This document shows positions 26,251-35,206 of a stretch of DNA of 64,000 bases, piece after piece. Under the pieces are notes generated by a model. It ran no database searches and had not been told where the DNA came from. It saw nothing but the letters and a program-made list of their open reading frames with translations. Both the position numbers and the translations under genes were made by a program. The DNA lies in assembly GCA_045543615.1 (NCBI GenBank), contig JAZPXL010000037.1, positions 1 through 64,000 of the forward strand. The letters run 5' to 3'. Positions within the stretch are counted from its first letter, which is position 1. Every line of letters starts with the position of its first letter. This DNA is from CAG-390 sp045543615 (GTDB lineage: Bacteria; Bacillota; Clostridia; Oscillospirales; CAG-272).

Positions 26251-27141
26251 TTGATAAAGCTTAACGCTTATGCAAAGGTTAATTTATTCCTTGAGATAAT
26301 TGGGCGTGAACCAAGTGGCTATCATTTAGTTGATACTGTTATGCAATCCGTTTCCATATCAGATACTTTAACGATGAACCTTCTTTCAAATGATGAAGGA
26401 ATTGTTATTAGCAGTTCTAATCCCTCGCTTCCGACTGATAGCACTAACATATGTTACAAGGCTGCCAAATCTTTTTTTGAGTCAACAGGGGTTCATTCCG
26501 GTGTATCTATTGACATTGTAAAGAATATTCCTTCTTGTGCAGGTATGGGTGGAGGAAGCGCAGATGGCGCTGCTGTCATTGTTGGACTGAACCGTCTTTG
26601 TGGAACTAATTTGTCTGTAGAGAAGCTTGCATTGATAGGCGCAGCCGTTGGGGCTGATGTCCCGTTCTGTATTTACGGTGGTACTGCGCAGATGAAAAAA
26701 TACGGCGACGTGCTGGAGAAAAAGCTACCAACAAGAGATATGTCTTTTCTGGTACTCAAGCCTCAAAGTGGAGTTTCAACGCCTATGGCGTATAAAACGC
26801 TTGATATGATGTTTAATTTCTTTGATGGATACACGAAAAAAGACTCGGAAGCGGTTGTGTCTGCAATTGAAAATAATGATATAAATCTAATTGCATACAA
26901 TCTGTACAACATTTTCGAGCAGGCTATGCCGATTTGTAATACCGAAGTCCTTGAGATTTTGAAATATTTTAGAAACAAGAACATTCGCTCATTGCTAAGT
27001 GGTAGTGGCAGTGCAGTATTTGCTGTATTTGATAATGATGCAGATTTAATGAGGGAATTTGAGAAAGCCAAAAAAAAGTTTCCGGATTGTTTTGCATCAA
27101 CTGCAAGGACAACTAATGCAGGAGTAACGATTATTAACTGA
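26251..27141 (+). CDS. ispE: 4-diphosphocytidyl-2-C-methyl-D-erythritol kinase, 296 aa
   Basis: GHMP kinase of the non-mevalonate isoprenoid pathway. LNAYAKVNLFLEI and GYHLVDTVMQSV at the N-terminus, the ATP-binding IPSCAGMGGGSADGAAV (about 88-104) and C-terminal LLSGSGSAVFAVF are diagnostic. TTG 26251 is the start: GGAGG at 26239-26243 is 7 bases before it, and family alignment begins at IKLNAYAK. A longer reading frame from 26218 would start upstream of the promoter's transcription start. Confidence 0.94.
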   Translation: MIKLNAYAKVNLFLEIIGREPSGYHLVDTVMQSVSISDTLTMNLLSNDEGIVISSSNPSLPTDSTNICYKAAKSFFESTGVHSGVSIDIVKNIPSCAGMGGGSADGAAVIVGLNRLCGTNLSVEKLALIGAAVGADVPFCIYGGTAQMKKYGDVLEKKLPTRDMSFLVLKPQSGVSTPMAYKTLDMMFNFFDGYTKKDSEAVVSAIENNDINLIAYNLYNIFEQAMPICNTEVLEILKYFRNKNIRSLLSGSGSAVFAVFDNDADLMREFEKAKKKFPDCFASTARTTNAGVTIIN

Positions 27142-27156
27142 TTTGTGAGGTTCTAT

Positions 27157-28317
27157 ATGTCAGACAACACAATTTTTTGTCGAGGTAACAGAGAGTTATT
27201 TGACGATTATGTGGACTTTATAAACTATGTTTTTAGTCTGCACGGTAAGTCAACCGATTTCAAAAAACTATTGCCTAAGCTCTATGATTCTGAGTATCCT
27301 GCTGCTGAGGAGACTTATTTTGCTATAAAAGATGGTAAAATTAAAGGCGTAGTTGGTGCTTTTGATCACGATATTTCAGTATGTGGCAGAACTATCAAAA
27401 CCCGTGGAATAGGTAGTGTCTCAGTTCATCCTTATTCAAGAGGCTCGGGATATATGAAAAAGCTTATGAGTATGGCACTTGGTGATATGATTAGCGACGG
27501 AGTTGAGCTATCGGTTCTTGGTGGTCGCAGGCAAAGATATAATTATTTCGGATTTGATAAGCTTGGTGCATATTATTCATTCGGAATAACTGACGATAAT
27601 ATGAGGCACACTTTTGGATCTGAGAGACGTCACAATATAAGCTTCAAAAAAGTAGAAGCTGAGGACAAAGAAATACTTGCAGAGATTGACAACTTGACTC
27701 GCTCGATGCCACTCCATCCGCTCAGGTCTTCCGAGAGAATATTTGATATTTTCTCATCTTGGAATCAGGTGCTTTATGCCGGATTTGATGATGACGGTAG
27801 CTTTGTTGGATATGCAACATACATTGATTCTTGTGTTTCCGAGATTCTGTTGATAGATGAGAAGAGAGTGCTTGAGTTTGTATCAGCTTTGTTTGATTTT
27901 TGTGGAGGTAAAAAACTTCTTGTAAAGCTCCCTGCATATCTGCCTACTTATATTGATGCACTTGTAAGATTTTGTGAGGGCTATTCTGTTGATCTTCAAA
28001 AGTCTTTCTGTGTGTTGAATTATAAAACGGTAGTCGAGAGTTTTTTAAACCTGAAGTCGACATACCAACAGTTGCCACAAGGTGTTCTTGTACTTGAAAT
28101 TGATGGATTTGCAAAGAAAGAGAAAATAGCTATTGTGGTTTCTGACACCGGAATTTCTGTCGAAGACTCCATCGTTGCGCCCGATCTTACGCTATCTCAT
28201 CTTGATGCAATGAATCTGCTATTTGCAACGATCTGTCCCGCAAGAAGAGATCTGCCAATATTTGCACAGCTTTGGTTTCCATTACCTATCTTTTTCTATC
28301 AATCTGATGCCGTTTAA
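27157..28317 (+). CDS. GNAT family N-acetyltransferase, 386 aa
   Basis: N-terminal GNAT domain with the acetyl-CoA loop VHPYSRGSGYMKKLM (about 90-104), followed by a second acyltransferase-like domain and a C-terminal sterol-carrier-like segment, the architecture of Eis-type acetyltransferases (COG4552). Substrate unknown. ATG 27157 with GTGAGG 6 bases upstream is favoured over an in-frame GTG at 27145. It lies 15 bases after ispE and 13 bases before the thrE-like gene. Confidence 0.8.
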   Translation: MSDNTIFCRGNRELFDDYVDFINYVFSLHGKSTDFKKLLPKLYDSEYPAAEETYFAIKDGKIKGVVGAFDHDISVCGRTIKTRGIGSVSVHPYSRGSGYMKKLMSMALGDMISDGVELSVLGGRRQRYNYFGFDKLGAYYSFGITDDNMRHTFGSERRHNISFKKVEAEDKEILAEIDNLTRSMPLHPLRSSERIFDIFSSWNQVLYAGFDDDGSFVGYATYIDSCVSEILLIDEKRVLEFVSALFDFCGGKKLLVKLPAYLPTYIDALVRFCEGYSVDLQKSFCVLNYKTVVESFLNLKSTYQQLPQGVLVLEIDGFAKKEKIAIVVSDTGISVEDSIVAPDLTLSHLDAMNLLFATICPARRDLPIFAQLWFPLPIFFYQSDAV

Positions 28318-28330
28318 GGAGTAGCTTAAA

Positions 28331-29125
28331 TTGAATACCACAGTTGAGAAAACAGAATTTGACGAGACTACGGTGAAAAGTACTGCCGATCTCGTGCTTT
28401 GTACGGCTCTTGACATTGGCGAGCATTTGCTTAAGAACGGAGCTGAGGTTTCAAGAGTCGAAGACACTATTGAGCGAATTTGCTTTGCCTATGGTGCAGC
28501 TTACGTTGAATCTTTTGCCATAACCAATCTGATCGCCGCATCAATTCGCATGAAAGATGGCGAGTATTGCGAACAAATGAGGCACGTTCAATCTTCATCA
28601 ATAAACCTTTACAGAATTGAGCAGCTCAATAAAATCTCCCGTGAAATCTGCGAGAAGACTATTGACCTTCATTCCGCAAGGGCGAAGATCGAGGCCAACA
28701 AGAGAAGTGTCCCTTACCCTGAGATTATCAAGATTCTTGGACAAACAGTATTTGTTGCAGGATTTACTGTATTCTTTGGCGGAGGAATTCTTGATGCACT
28801 TGCGTCGGGAATAATCGCGCTTATTGTTATTCTGCTTGGAAAAATAAACGCGGGCTTTAATAAGGGCTTGCTTAAAACAGCAACAAGTTCATTTGTTGGT
28901 GGTGCGCTTTCTGTTCTTTGCGTTTCAATTGGATTTGGCGCAAATCTTGAAATTATAATCATTGGCACAATTATGATGCTGATACCCGGACTATCGCTTG
29001 GTACGGCAATATTTGATATGTTCAACGGTAATTTGATCTCAGGCGCAATCAGGTTCTTGCAGAGCTTGATTACAACCGTTGTAATTGCACTTGGTTATGC
29101 CGCAGCTCTCTGGCTCTTTATGTGA
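28331..29125 (+). CDS. Threonine/serine exporter, ThrE N-terminal domain protein, 264 aa
   Basis: DUF1212-type half of a split ThrE exporter. The cytoplasmic N-terminal domain (about 1-125) carries the conserved GAEVSRVEDTIERI and amphipathic regions, then five hydrophobic helices (about 138-263). In Corynebacterium ThrE is one protein; in Firmicutes the two halves are separate genes, as here. TTG 28331 is preceded by AAGGAG. It overlaps the broad end of the next reading frame, with 8 bases to the chosen start of the second half. Confidence 0.88.
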   Translation: MNTTVEKTEFDETTVKSTADLVLCTALDIGEHLLKNGAEVSRVEDTIERICFAYGAAYVESFAITNLIAASIRMKDGEYCEQMRHVQSSSINLYRIEQLNKISREICEKTIDLHSARAKIEANKRSVPYPEIIKILGQTVFVAGFTVFFGGGILDALASGIIALIVILLGKINAGFNKGLLKTATSSFVGGALSVLCVSIGFGANLEIIIIGTIMMLIPGLSLGTAIFDMFNGNLISGAIRFLQSLITTVVIALGYAAALWLFM

Positions 29126-29133
29126 GGTGCGAG

Positions 29134-29604
29134 ATGACGGAGTATATTATTTTGGTGGTCGCGGCCATACTTGCTGTTGGCGGATATGCGCTGATGGCGT
29201 CTCTTTCTCTGAAGTCGATGATACCGTCTATTGCGCTTGGACTTGCAGCAATGACAATTTGCTACATATGCGACTTGTATTATGTTTCATCGTTTTTGTC
29301 CAATCTATTTGCAGCCACCTTTATTTACATCGGCTGTGCAATTTGCGCAAGGATATTTAAAGCGCCTGTTACGGTATTTTTGCTTCCGGCTCAGATTATT
29401 CTCGTTCCCGGAAGAAGTCTGTATCAATCTGTTAGTTATCTTCTTGCAAGTGATTACGCTCTGGCTTGGCAGGAATGCCTTAAGACAGGTGAGATTGCTG
29501 CAGGAATTGCTTGTGGACTTATATGTGGTCCTGTTATTTTCTCAGCGACGCTTGAGATTATCGGACTTGTCAAAAAGCTCTGCTTGAAGCTAAAGAAGCA
29601 GTAA
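29134..29604 (+). CDS. Threonine/serine exporter, ThrE C-terminal (DUF3815-type) protein, 156 aa
   Basis: Small membrane protein with about five helices that completes the ThrE transporter. Recognised by the family pattern VVAAILAVGGYALM, ARIFKAPVTVFLLPAQIILVPG and GIACGLICGPVIF. ATG 29134 is used because GTGAGG lies 6 bases upstream; an in-frame GTG at 29122 is a weaker choice. Followed by a strong terminator. Confidence 0.88.
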   Translation: MTEYIILVVAAILAVGGYALMASLSLKSMIPSIALGLAAMTICYICDLYYVSSFLSNLFAATFIYIGCAICARIFKAPVTVFLLPAQIILVPGRSLYQSVSYLLASDYALAWQECLKTGEIAAGIACGLICGPVIFSATLEIIGLVKKLCLKLKKQ

Positions 29605-29610
29605 AATCTT

Positions 29611-29640
29611 AAGTGCCAAGCAGAAGCTTGGCACTTTTTT
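29611..29640 (+). terminator. Terminator after the thrE-like pair
   Basis: Eleven-base stem AAGTGCCAAGC/GCTTGGCACTT (29611-29621 with 29626-29636), AGAA loop and a T-tail. It closes the ispE-acetyltransferase-ThrE unit. Confidence 0.93.
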
Positions 29641-29693
29641 AACAAATAAATTGAAAAAGCTCTAAATAGCTCTTTATTATTTAACAATTTTAT

Positions 29694-29701
29694 GCTATAA
29701 T
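29694..29701 (+). promoter_or_regulatory. Extended -10 promoter for the methyltransferase/suf unit
   Basis: TGCTATAAT with TATAAT at 29696-29701, no good -35 at 17 bases; 30 bases upstream of ATG 29731. Confidence 0.55.
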
Positions 29702-29730
29702 AGTTTAGATATAGAAACGGAGTTGAAAAT

Positions 29731-30621
29731 ATGTCTATACTAACCGATGGACAAGATGTTGTTTCTGCGAACAACAGAAGACTATTTAAGCTAATGAGCA
29801 TTTATCTAAATCTCGCCCCAGACTATATAACCCGAGAGATGATGGATGAAATTACAGGCGGGGAGAGCTTTGGTGCAGAGTTTGCGTTCGCTCACCTTGC
29901 AGCCGCAGCTTGCGGTCTTGATGTTTACGGAAACAATAGTGATAAAGCATTCTTTCGCTCTCATTTTCTCCCTATGTTCAAGTTGCTGGACGTAGAGCCC
30001 TATAAACACGATCCATATTATCAAAACATAAAATTTGAGAAGTCCTCAAGTGGCAAATGGACATTTGAGCAAAGAGTATGCAAGGAATACGAGGCCTTTG
30101 TTTATGACGATCCCGTGGTTTTCCCTGACGGCAGAATTATTCCTTCCATAGGCTTTTTCAATACGGATTATCCTTTTCCTGCAGTTTGCGAGGGAGGCAG
30201 GGAATGGATGACACTGATGCCAAACGAGACTAACACAACAAAGCCGGCCATAAAGGCTGCAAGGGGTCGGGTTTTGACATACGGACTTGGTCTTGGTTAT
30301 TTCACATATATGGCGCATATGAAAAGCAATGTTGACTCTGTTACGGTGGTTGAGCTTAGTGATGACGCAATTGAGCTCTTCACAAAGCATATTCTTCCTC
30401 AGTTTGATTTCCCGGAGAAGATAAATATTATCAAGGCAGACGCTTTTGAATTTGCAGAAAACCAAATGAAGGATGATGCTTTTGATATGGTCTTTGTGGA
30501 TATTTGGCACGACCCCGGTGACGGATGTGATCTATATTTAAGAATGAAACAGTTTGAGAATCAAAATCCGAATACACAATTTGTCTATTGGATCGAGGAC
30601 ACGCTTAAGCTATATATATGA
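29731..30621 (+). CDS. Spermidine synthase-like/class I methyltransferase-fold protein, 296 aa
   Basis: The C-terminal half has a Rossmann fold: glycine-rich motif I LTYGLGLGYFTYMA (about 188-201), acidic VVELSDDAIELF (about 213-224) and DMVFVDIWHDPGD (about 252-264). The N-terminal half (about 1-170) has no recognised domain. The best match by pattern is the spermine/spermidine synthase-type methyltransferase fold; the aminopropyl-transfer motifs cannot be confirmed. It lies 33 bases upstream of sufC. Function open. Confidence 0.65.
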   Translation: MSILTDGQDVVSANNRRLFKLMSIYLNLAPDYITREMMDEITGGESFGAEFAFAHLAAAACGLDVYGNNSDKAFFRSHFLPMFKLLDVEPYKHDPYYQNIKFEKSSSGKWTFEQRVCKEYEAFVYDDPVVFPDGRIIPSIGFFNTDYPFPAVCEGGREWMTLMPNETNTTKPAIKAARGRVLTYGLGLGYFTYMAHMKSNVDSVTVVELSDDAIELFTKHILPQFDFPEKINIIKADAFEFAENQMKDDAFDMVFVDIWHDPGDGCDLYLRMKQFENQNPNTQFVYWIEDTLKLYI

Positions 30622-30654
30622 CAAATATGCAACAAATTATTTTCGAGGTTAAAA

Positions 30655-31389
30655 ATGATAAGTATCAGAAATCTTTCACTTGTTGCCGAAAACAACGGTG
30701 AAACTAAAGAAATATTGAAAAATATAAATCTGGACATCGAAGATTCAAAGTTCGTTGTCCTTACAGGGCCTAACGGTGGAGGCAAAACCACGCTGGCAAA
30801 GGTCATTATGGGACTTGTAAAGCCCACGTCCGGAAAGGTTGTATATAACGGAACCGACATTACCGATATGAGCATTACAGAAAGAGCTCGTCTCGGTATC
30901 AGCTACGGATTTCAGCAGCCTCCTCGTTTCAAGGGAATGAAGGTTCGTGACCTTCTCGAACTTGCTTCCGGCAAGCCATCACTTTCTGCATCCGAATGCT
31001 GCAGATATCTTAATAAGGTAGGTCTTTGTGCAGCTGATTATATCGACCGTGAGGTTAATACTTCGCTCTCGGGTGGCGAAGTTAAGCGAATAGAAATAGC
31101 TACCATACTCGCAAGAAACTCGTCTCTAATGATTTTTGACGAACCTGAGGCGGGAATTGACCTCTGGTCATTTGCTAAGCTGACAGAGACCTTTAGAGAT
31201 CTTCACTCAAGCTCTGCCGCAACAATGATAATCATTTCTCACCAGGAAAGAATTATTAGTCTTGCTGACGAAATTGTTGTCCTTTCGGGTGGCAATATTG
31301 AAAAACAAGGTACTTGCGCTGAGGTATTCCCAACAATTCTTGCTTCTTCAACTCCTGGATGCAAGTTTATCAGCAATATCGAATCTTAA
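30655..31389 (+). CDS. sufC: SufC-like Fe-S cluster assembly ATPase, 244 aa
   Basis: ABC ATPase of the SUF group, without membrane domains. Walker A TGPNGGGKTTL (about 38-48), YGFQQPPRFKGM Q-loop (about 85-96; characteristic of SufC), signature LSGGEVKRIEIA (about 141-152) and Walker B MIFDEPEAGIDL (about 162-173). Only one partner, SufB-like, follows and no sufS/sufU/sufD is present, so this is the minimal two-gene type (SMS-like: SmsC + SmsB) rather than full SUF. Confidence 0.9.
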   Translation: MISIRNLSLVAENNGETKEILKNINLDIEDSKFVVLTGPNGGGKTTLAKVIMGLVKPTSGKVVYNGTDITDMSITERARLGISYGFQQPPRFKGMKVRDLLELASGKPSLSASECCRYLNKVGLCAADYIDREVNTSLSGGEVKRIEIATILARNSSLMIFDEPEAGIDLWSFAKLTETFRDLHSSSAATMIIISHQERIISLADEIVVLSGGNIEKQGTCAEVFPTILASSTPGCKFISNIES

Positions 31390-31406
31390 TTAAGGGAGGT
31401 ATAGTT

Positions 31407-32330
31407 ATGGCATTAAGCGAAACAGAACTTAGGCTATTGAGGGAAATAGCAGATCTTGAAAGAACTCCTCAAGGTGCTTATAATATAAGAAAAAACGGCG
31501 CATCTGAATCACGTTCATCAACAGAAAATATCGTTATTGAGACAAAAACCGATAAGCCCGGTATTGATATAAGAATAGCCGATGGTACAGTTGAGCAATC
31601 TGTGCACATTCCTGTTGTACTTACACAGTCTGGACTTACAGATGTAGTATATAATGATTTCTATATTGGTGACAATTGCGATGTACTGATTGTTGCAGGA
31701 TGTGGCATTCATAATTCAGGTTGCGAAACAAGCCAGCACGATGGTATCCATACCTTTTATATTGGAAAGAACTCAAAGCTAAGATATGTTGAAAAGCATT
31801 ATGGCGAGGGCGAGGGAACCGGTGCGAGAATTTTGAACCCTATTACAATAGTTCACGTTGGCGAGGGTTCAAGCGTAACAATGGAAACTACACAGATTCG
31901 TGGAGTTGACTCAACTAAGAGACAAACCGAGGTCTATGTAGGAAAGAACGCTGAGGTCATTGTAAACGAAAAGCTTATGACTCACGGTAACCAGAGCGCA
32001 GTTTCCGAGATGGAAATCATTCTTCTTGAAGATGGCGCAAACGGAAGAGTGCTTTCGAGAAGCGTTGCCACTGAAAATTCAGAGCAGATATTCTATCCCA
32101 AAATGACCGGTAGAGCCGCTTCATTCGGTCACGTTGAATGCGATGCAATTATTATGGATAGTGCAAAGATCAGCTCCATCCCTGCAATTGTTGCAGAGCA
32201 TCCTGACTCCGTGCTTGTTCACGAAGCTGCCATCGGAAAGATAGCAGGTGAACAGCTCTTAAAGCTTATGACACTTGGACTTGATGAAAAACAAGCAGAG
32301 GAGAGAATCCTAAACGGATTTCTCAGCTGA
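31407..32330 (+). CDS. SufB/SufD-like Fe-S cluster scaffold protein, 307 aa
   Basis: Beta-helix scaffold of the SufBD family (GDNCDVLIVAGCGIHNSGCETSQHDG; KNSKLRYVEKHYGEG; C-terminal EAAIGKIAGEQLLKLMTLGL). It is much shorter than canonical SufB (about 460-490 aa) and lacks the N-terminal region, as expected of minimal SmsB-type proteins. C-rich sites around residues 92-108 (VAGCGIHNSGCE) could ligate the cluster. ATG 31407 with AGGGAGG at 31393-31399 is the start; the longer frame begins inside sufC. Confidence 0.88.
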   Translation: MALSETELRLLREIADLERTPQGAYNIRKNGASESRSSTENIVIETKTDKPGIDIRIADGTVEQSVHIPVVLTQSGLTDVVYNDFYIGDNCDVLIVAGCGIHNSGCETSQHDGIHTFYIGKNSKLRYVEKHYGEGEGTGARILNPITIVHVGEGSSVTMETTQIRGVDSTKRQTEVYVGKNAEVIVNEKLMTHGNQSAVSEMEIILLEDGANGRVLSRSVATENSEQIFYPKMTGRAASFGHVECDAIIMDSAKISSIPAIVAEHPDSVLVHEAAIGKIAGEQLLKLMTLGLDEKQAEERILNGFLS

Positions 32331-32333
32331 TAT

Positions 32334-32364
32334 AAAAGCCGTTGAGCATTGCTCAACGGCTTTT
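32334..32364. terminator. Bidirectional terminator after sufB
   Basis: Fourteen-base perfect stem AAAAGCCGTTGAGC/GCTCAACGGCTTTT (32334-32347 with 32351-32364), three-base loop. It separates convergent transcription of the suf unit and the lipoprotein gene. Confidence 0.9.
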
Positions 32365-32369
32365 GAAGA

Positions 32370-32876
32370 TTATTTTGTTATAACAGTTTTTGCAATTTCC
32401 TTCATCTTAGGAGCAAGTCTTTCGTAATCGTCAGCCATTGAAGCGATCTGAACGAACCAGAAAGAGCTTGTGCTCTTATAAACTACCGAAAAGTATGTAT
32501 AGTCACCGTCAGAGTTATCTTTTGTTGACCATACATAATAAAGCAAGCCGTCTTCGTTTACTACATCTTCCATTGTAACTCCACAAGCTTCGCTGTTTAT
32601 CTCAACTATAACTTTCATATAGTCCTCAAGCGTGCTGTCAGCTGTGATGTCTTCTCTTTGTTCAGCCAGAAGATCGATTGGGTCTTCGGAAATGAAGACA
32701 GAAATATCGGAGTTTCCGTAGCAAGCATCAAATCCATCAATATCGAATTCTATAAAATCGAATGGGAGAGTAATCGATAGTTCTCCGTATTCACGGACTT
32801 TGTCGCTAAAGATGTCGCAAGAAGTGAGAGAAAATACAAGGATCAGCGCGATAAATAATGAGACAAATCTTTTCAT
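32370..32876 (-). CDS. Small lipoprotein of unknown function, 168 aa
   Basis: Signal peptide with lipobox FSLTSC, Cys20 as lipidation site; mature part of about 148 residues, acidic and beta/alpha mixed, no recognised domain. It probably sits on the outer face of the membrane. It follows the UDP-GlcNAc 2-epimerase gene by 24 bases on the same strand, so may be co-transcribed. Confidence 0.8.
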   Translation of the reverse strand: MKRFVSLFIALILVFSLTSCDIFSDKVREYGELSITLPFDFIEFDIDGFDACYGNSDISVFISEDPIDLLAEQREDITADSTLEDYMKVIVEINSEACGVTMEDVVNEDGLLYYVWSTKDNSDGDYTYFSVVYKSTSSFWFVQIASMADDYERLAPKMKEIAKTVITK

Positions 32877-32900
32877 AATTAGTACCTTCCTTTTTTGATG

Positions 32901-33995
32901 TTATAAAATTGATCTCAATATATTTACTATGGTTTGCGAGGCCTTACCGTCACCATAAAAAAGTACATTTCTTCTCATAGAAGAAAGCTTTTCTTCGTCA
33001 TCAATAAGTTCTGTGATAGTGTTTGAGATATTCGAGGCAGATATCCCGCAGAGAATAGCATTCTCGTTTTCAACAAGCTCATGTCTCTCGGTTTTATCAC
33101 GAATGACAAGAGTTGGAATGCCGAGAATTGCAGCCTCCTCCTGCACACCTCCTGAGTCTGTGATGGCAAGAATAGAAGATGAGAGTAAATGCCTAAAGTC
33201 CCAGCTTGATAGTGCCGGCAGTAGCGTAAAGCGAATTGAGTTACCAACGGTTTTTTCGGCAATAGCCTTTATATGAGGATTTGGATGTACGGGAAAAACA
33301 ATAATAATGTCATCCCTGTCAAAAAATGCGGCATCAATAGCTTTGAGAATATTTGATAATTGTGTGCGGCTTTCTCTTCGGTGTAAAGTAAGGACAATTA
33401 ACTTTTTGCCGTTACATTTGGGTGGCAGAACCAAATTGCTTTTACGCTCCATATCATTTAAAACAGAATCAACAATTGTATTTCCAGTTAAAAATACAGT
33501 ATCGGGTGGTATCCCTTCGTGTATGAGTTGGTCGAAGGCTGTTTGCGTTGGAGCAAAGTGATAAGATGCTAAAAGTGATATCGCGCGTCTGTTAAACTCT
33601 TCCGGAAAGGGAGAGGATAAATCAAATGTCCTGAGTCCTGCTTCAATATGTGCTACTTTGATATTCAAGTAGAAGCAAGCGAGTGCGGCTGCATATGCTG
33701 TTGATGTGTCGCCGTGTACTAATACGAGGTCAGGTGATATCTTTGGCAGTAAAACTTTAAGCTTTTGCAAAACATTTATAGTGATGTCGAATAAATCCTG
33801 GCTTGGCTTTGAAATATCAAGGTCATAATCGGGAACAATAGACTCAAAGGAAAGAATGGAGTCAACGGCTGAGCGATGTTGAGCTGTGATGCAAATTTCG
33901 GTCAATATCGAGTCTTGTGTTTTAAGCTCTTTAATAAGAGGAATCAGCTTAATGGCTTCAGGACGTGTTCCAAAAATTACAAGTATTTTTTTCAA
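32901..33995 (-). CDS. wecB: UDP-N-acetylglucosamine 2-epimerase (non-hydrolysing), 364 aa
   Basis: Interconverts UDP-GlcNAc and UDP-ManNAc for cell-wall teichoic acid or polysaccharide linkage. Family motifs: GTRPEAIKLIPLI (about 8-20), VHGDTSTAYAAALAC, HIEAGLRT, EEFNRRAISLLA and TDSGGVQEEA (about 278-287). Length matches MnaA/WecB. TTG 33995 is taken as start because GGAGG lies 6 bases upstream; the upstream in-frame ATG/TTG precede that site. Only other polysaccharide gene nearby is absent, so the downstream polymer is unknown. Confidence 0.93.
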   Translation of the reverse strand: MKKILVIFGTRPEAIKLIPLIKELKTQDSILTEICITAQHRSAVDSILSFESIVPDYDLDISKPSQDLFDITINVLQKLKVLLPKISPDLVLVHGDTSTAYAAALACFYLNIKVAHIEAGLRTFDLSSPFPEEFNRRAISLLASYHFAPTQTAFDQLIHEGIPPDTVFLTGNTIVDSVLNDMERKSNLVLPPKCNGKKLIVLTLHRRESRTQLSNILKAIDAAFFDRDDIIIVFPVHPNPHIKAIAEKTVGNSIRFTLLPALSSWDFRHLLSSSILAITDSGGVQEEAAILGIPTLVIRDKTERHELVENENAILCGISASNISNTITELIDDEEKLSSMRRNVLFYGDGKASQTIVNILRSIL

Positions 33996-34024
33996 ATAAC
34001 ACCTCCACAACATTCTTATGTTTT

Positions 34025-34052
34025 ATTATAACATAAGTGAGAAAAAAGTCAA
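34025..34052 (-). promoter_or_regulatory. Sigma-A promoter of wecB
   Basis: Minus strand: TTGACT (34047-34052), 16-base spacer, TATAAT (34025-34030), about 30 bases before the TTG start. Confidence 0.8.
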
Positions 34053-34163
34053 TATAATACACTTCAAAAACAATATCAATTTTTAAAAAAATCAATAAAA
34101 GTTTATTTTTAGTTTATTATTATTTGTTATTCTAAAATAAATAAGGAGAAAGGACATACTAAA

Positions 34164-35159
34164 ATGTCAAGCTACATTAAAAAAGGACTTATTGGTCTTT
34201 CCCTTGCAACAGCTTGCGCAACTGCAGCTGCAGCGGGTTGTTATCTCGCAACTAATACACTTATTAAGATGGCTCTTGATAGAGACAATCAGAATAAAAA
34301 GACCTTTAAAAAGAAAAAAGGCAAAAAGAGCAAACGCTCAATTCGTGGATATGAGCCTGATCCATTTCTTGTTGCCGAGACAAAGCTTGCAAGAGAGAGT
34401 CTTGAGCAGATAGAAATGGAAGAGCTTGAAATAACAAGCTATGACGGAACAAAGCTTGTTGCACATCACTATTCCTGCGAGAACCCTAAACGCATCATTC
34501 TTGCAATGCACGGTTGGAAGTCTTCCTGGTCAAATGATTTTGCTATGATATCTGAATTCTGGAGGCAGAATGACTGCGATATTTTCTATGCAGAGCAGAG
34601 AGGTCAGGGCAATAGCGGTGGCGACTATATGGGTTTTGGACTCATGGAGCGTTTTGACTGCCTCGAGTGGGCAAAATTCATCGCAGAAAATTACTCAGAG
34701 GATATTCCAATCTATTTAGTAGGTATTTCTATGGGTGCATCAACGGTTTTGATGGCTTCAAATCTTGGACTTCCCGGAAACGTTAAGGGTATTATTGCCG
34801 ATTGTGGATTTACATCTCCCCACGCAATATGGAAACACGTAGTTGTAAACAACCTGAAAATTCCGTACGGTGTGGTCGGTGTATTTGAAGATAATATTTG
34901 CAGAAAGAAAATCAGACTTGGATCTGAGGATTATTCTACAAAAATGGCACTTCGTGAATGCCGTATACCCGTAGCCTTTATTCACGGAACAGATGACCAC
35001 TTTGTGCCGGTTGAGATGACTTATGAAAATTATAAGATTTGTAAATCTCCAAAGAAGTTGCTCATCGTTCCGGGAGCTGATCACGGTTTGAGTTACCGAA
35101 TTGATAAGGCAGCATATGAAAAGTTTGTCCTTGATTTCTGGGCCGATTGTGAAAAATAA
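34164..35159 (+). CDS. Membrane-anchored alpha/beta hydrolase, 331 aa
   Basis: N-terminal hydrophobic segment (about 8-34) then a very basic linker (KKTFKKKKGKKSKRS, about 45-59), then the hydrolase domain. Oxyanion-region HG (116-117), AEQRGQGNSGG, nucleophile elbow GISMGAS with Ser189, catalytic Asp in HGTDDHFVP (about 272-280) and His in GADHGLSY (about 306-313) give a complete triad. Serine-hydrolase family (S9/BAAT-like fold); substrate unknown. Monocistronic. Confidence 0.87.
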   Translation: MSSYIKKGLIGLSLATACATAAAAGCYLATNTLIKMALDRDNQNKKTFKKKKGKKSKRSIRGYEPDPFLVAETKLARESLEQIEMEELEITSYDGTKLVAHHYSCENPKRIILAMHGWKSSWSNDFAMISEFWRQNDCDIFYAEQRGQGNSGGDYMGFGLMERFDCLEWAKFIAENYSEDIPIYLVGISMGASTVLMASNLGLPGNVKGIIADCGFTSPHAIWKHVVVNNLKIPYGVVGVFEDNICRKKIRLGSEDYSTKMALRECRIPVAFIHGTDDHFVPVEMTYENYKICKSPKKLLIVPGADHGLSYRIDKAAYEKFVLDFWADCEK

Positions 35160-35170
35160 AAGTATATAAG

Positions 35171-35206
35171 CACAAAAGCACACCTATATGGTGTGCTTTT
35201 GTGTTT
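35171..35206 (+). terminator. Terminator of the alpha/beta hydrolase gene
   Basis: Fourteen-base stem CACAAAAGCACACC/GGTGTGCTTTTGTG (35171-35184 with 35190-35203), five-base loop, then TTT. Confidence 0.88.
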
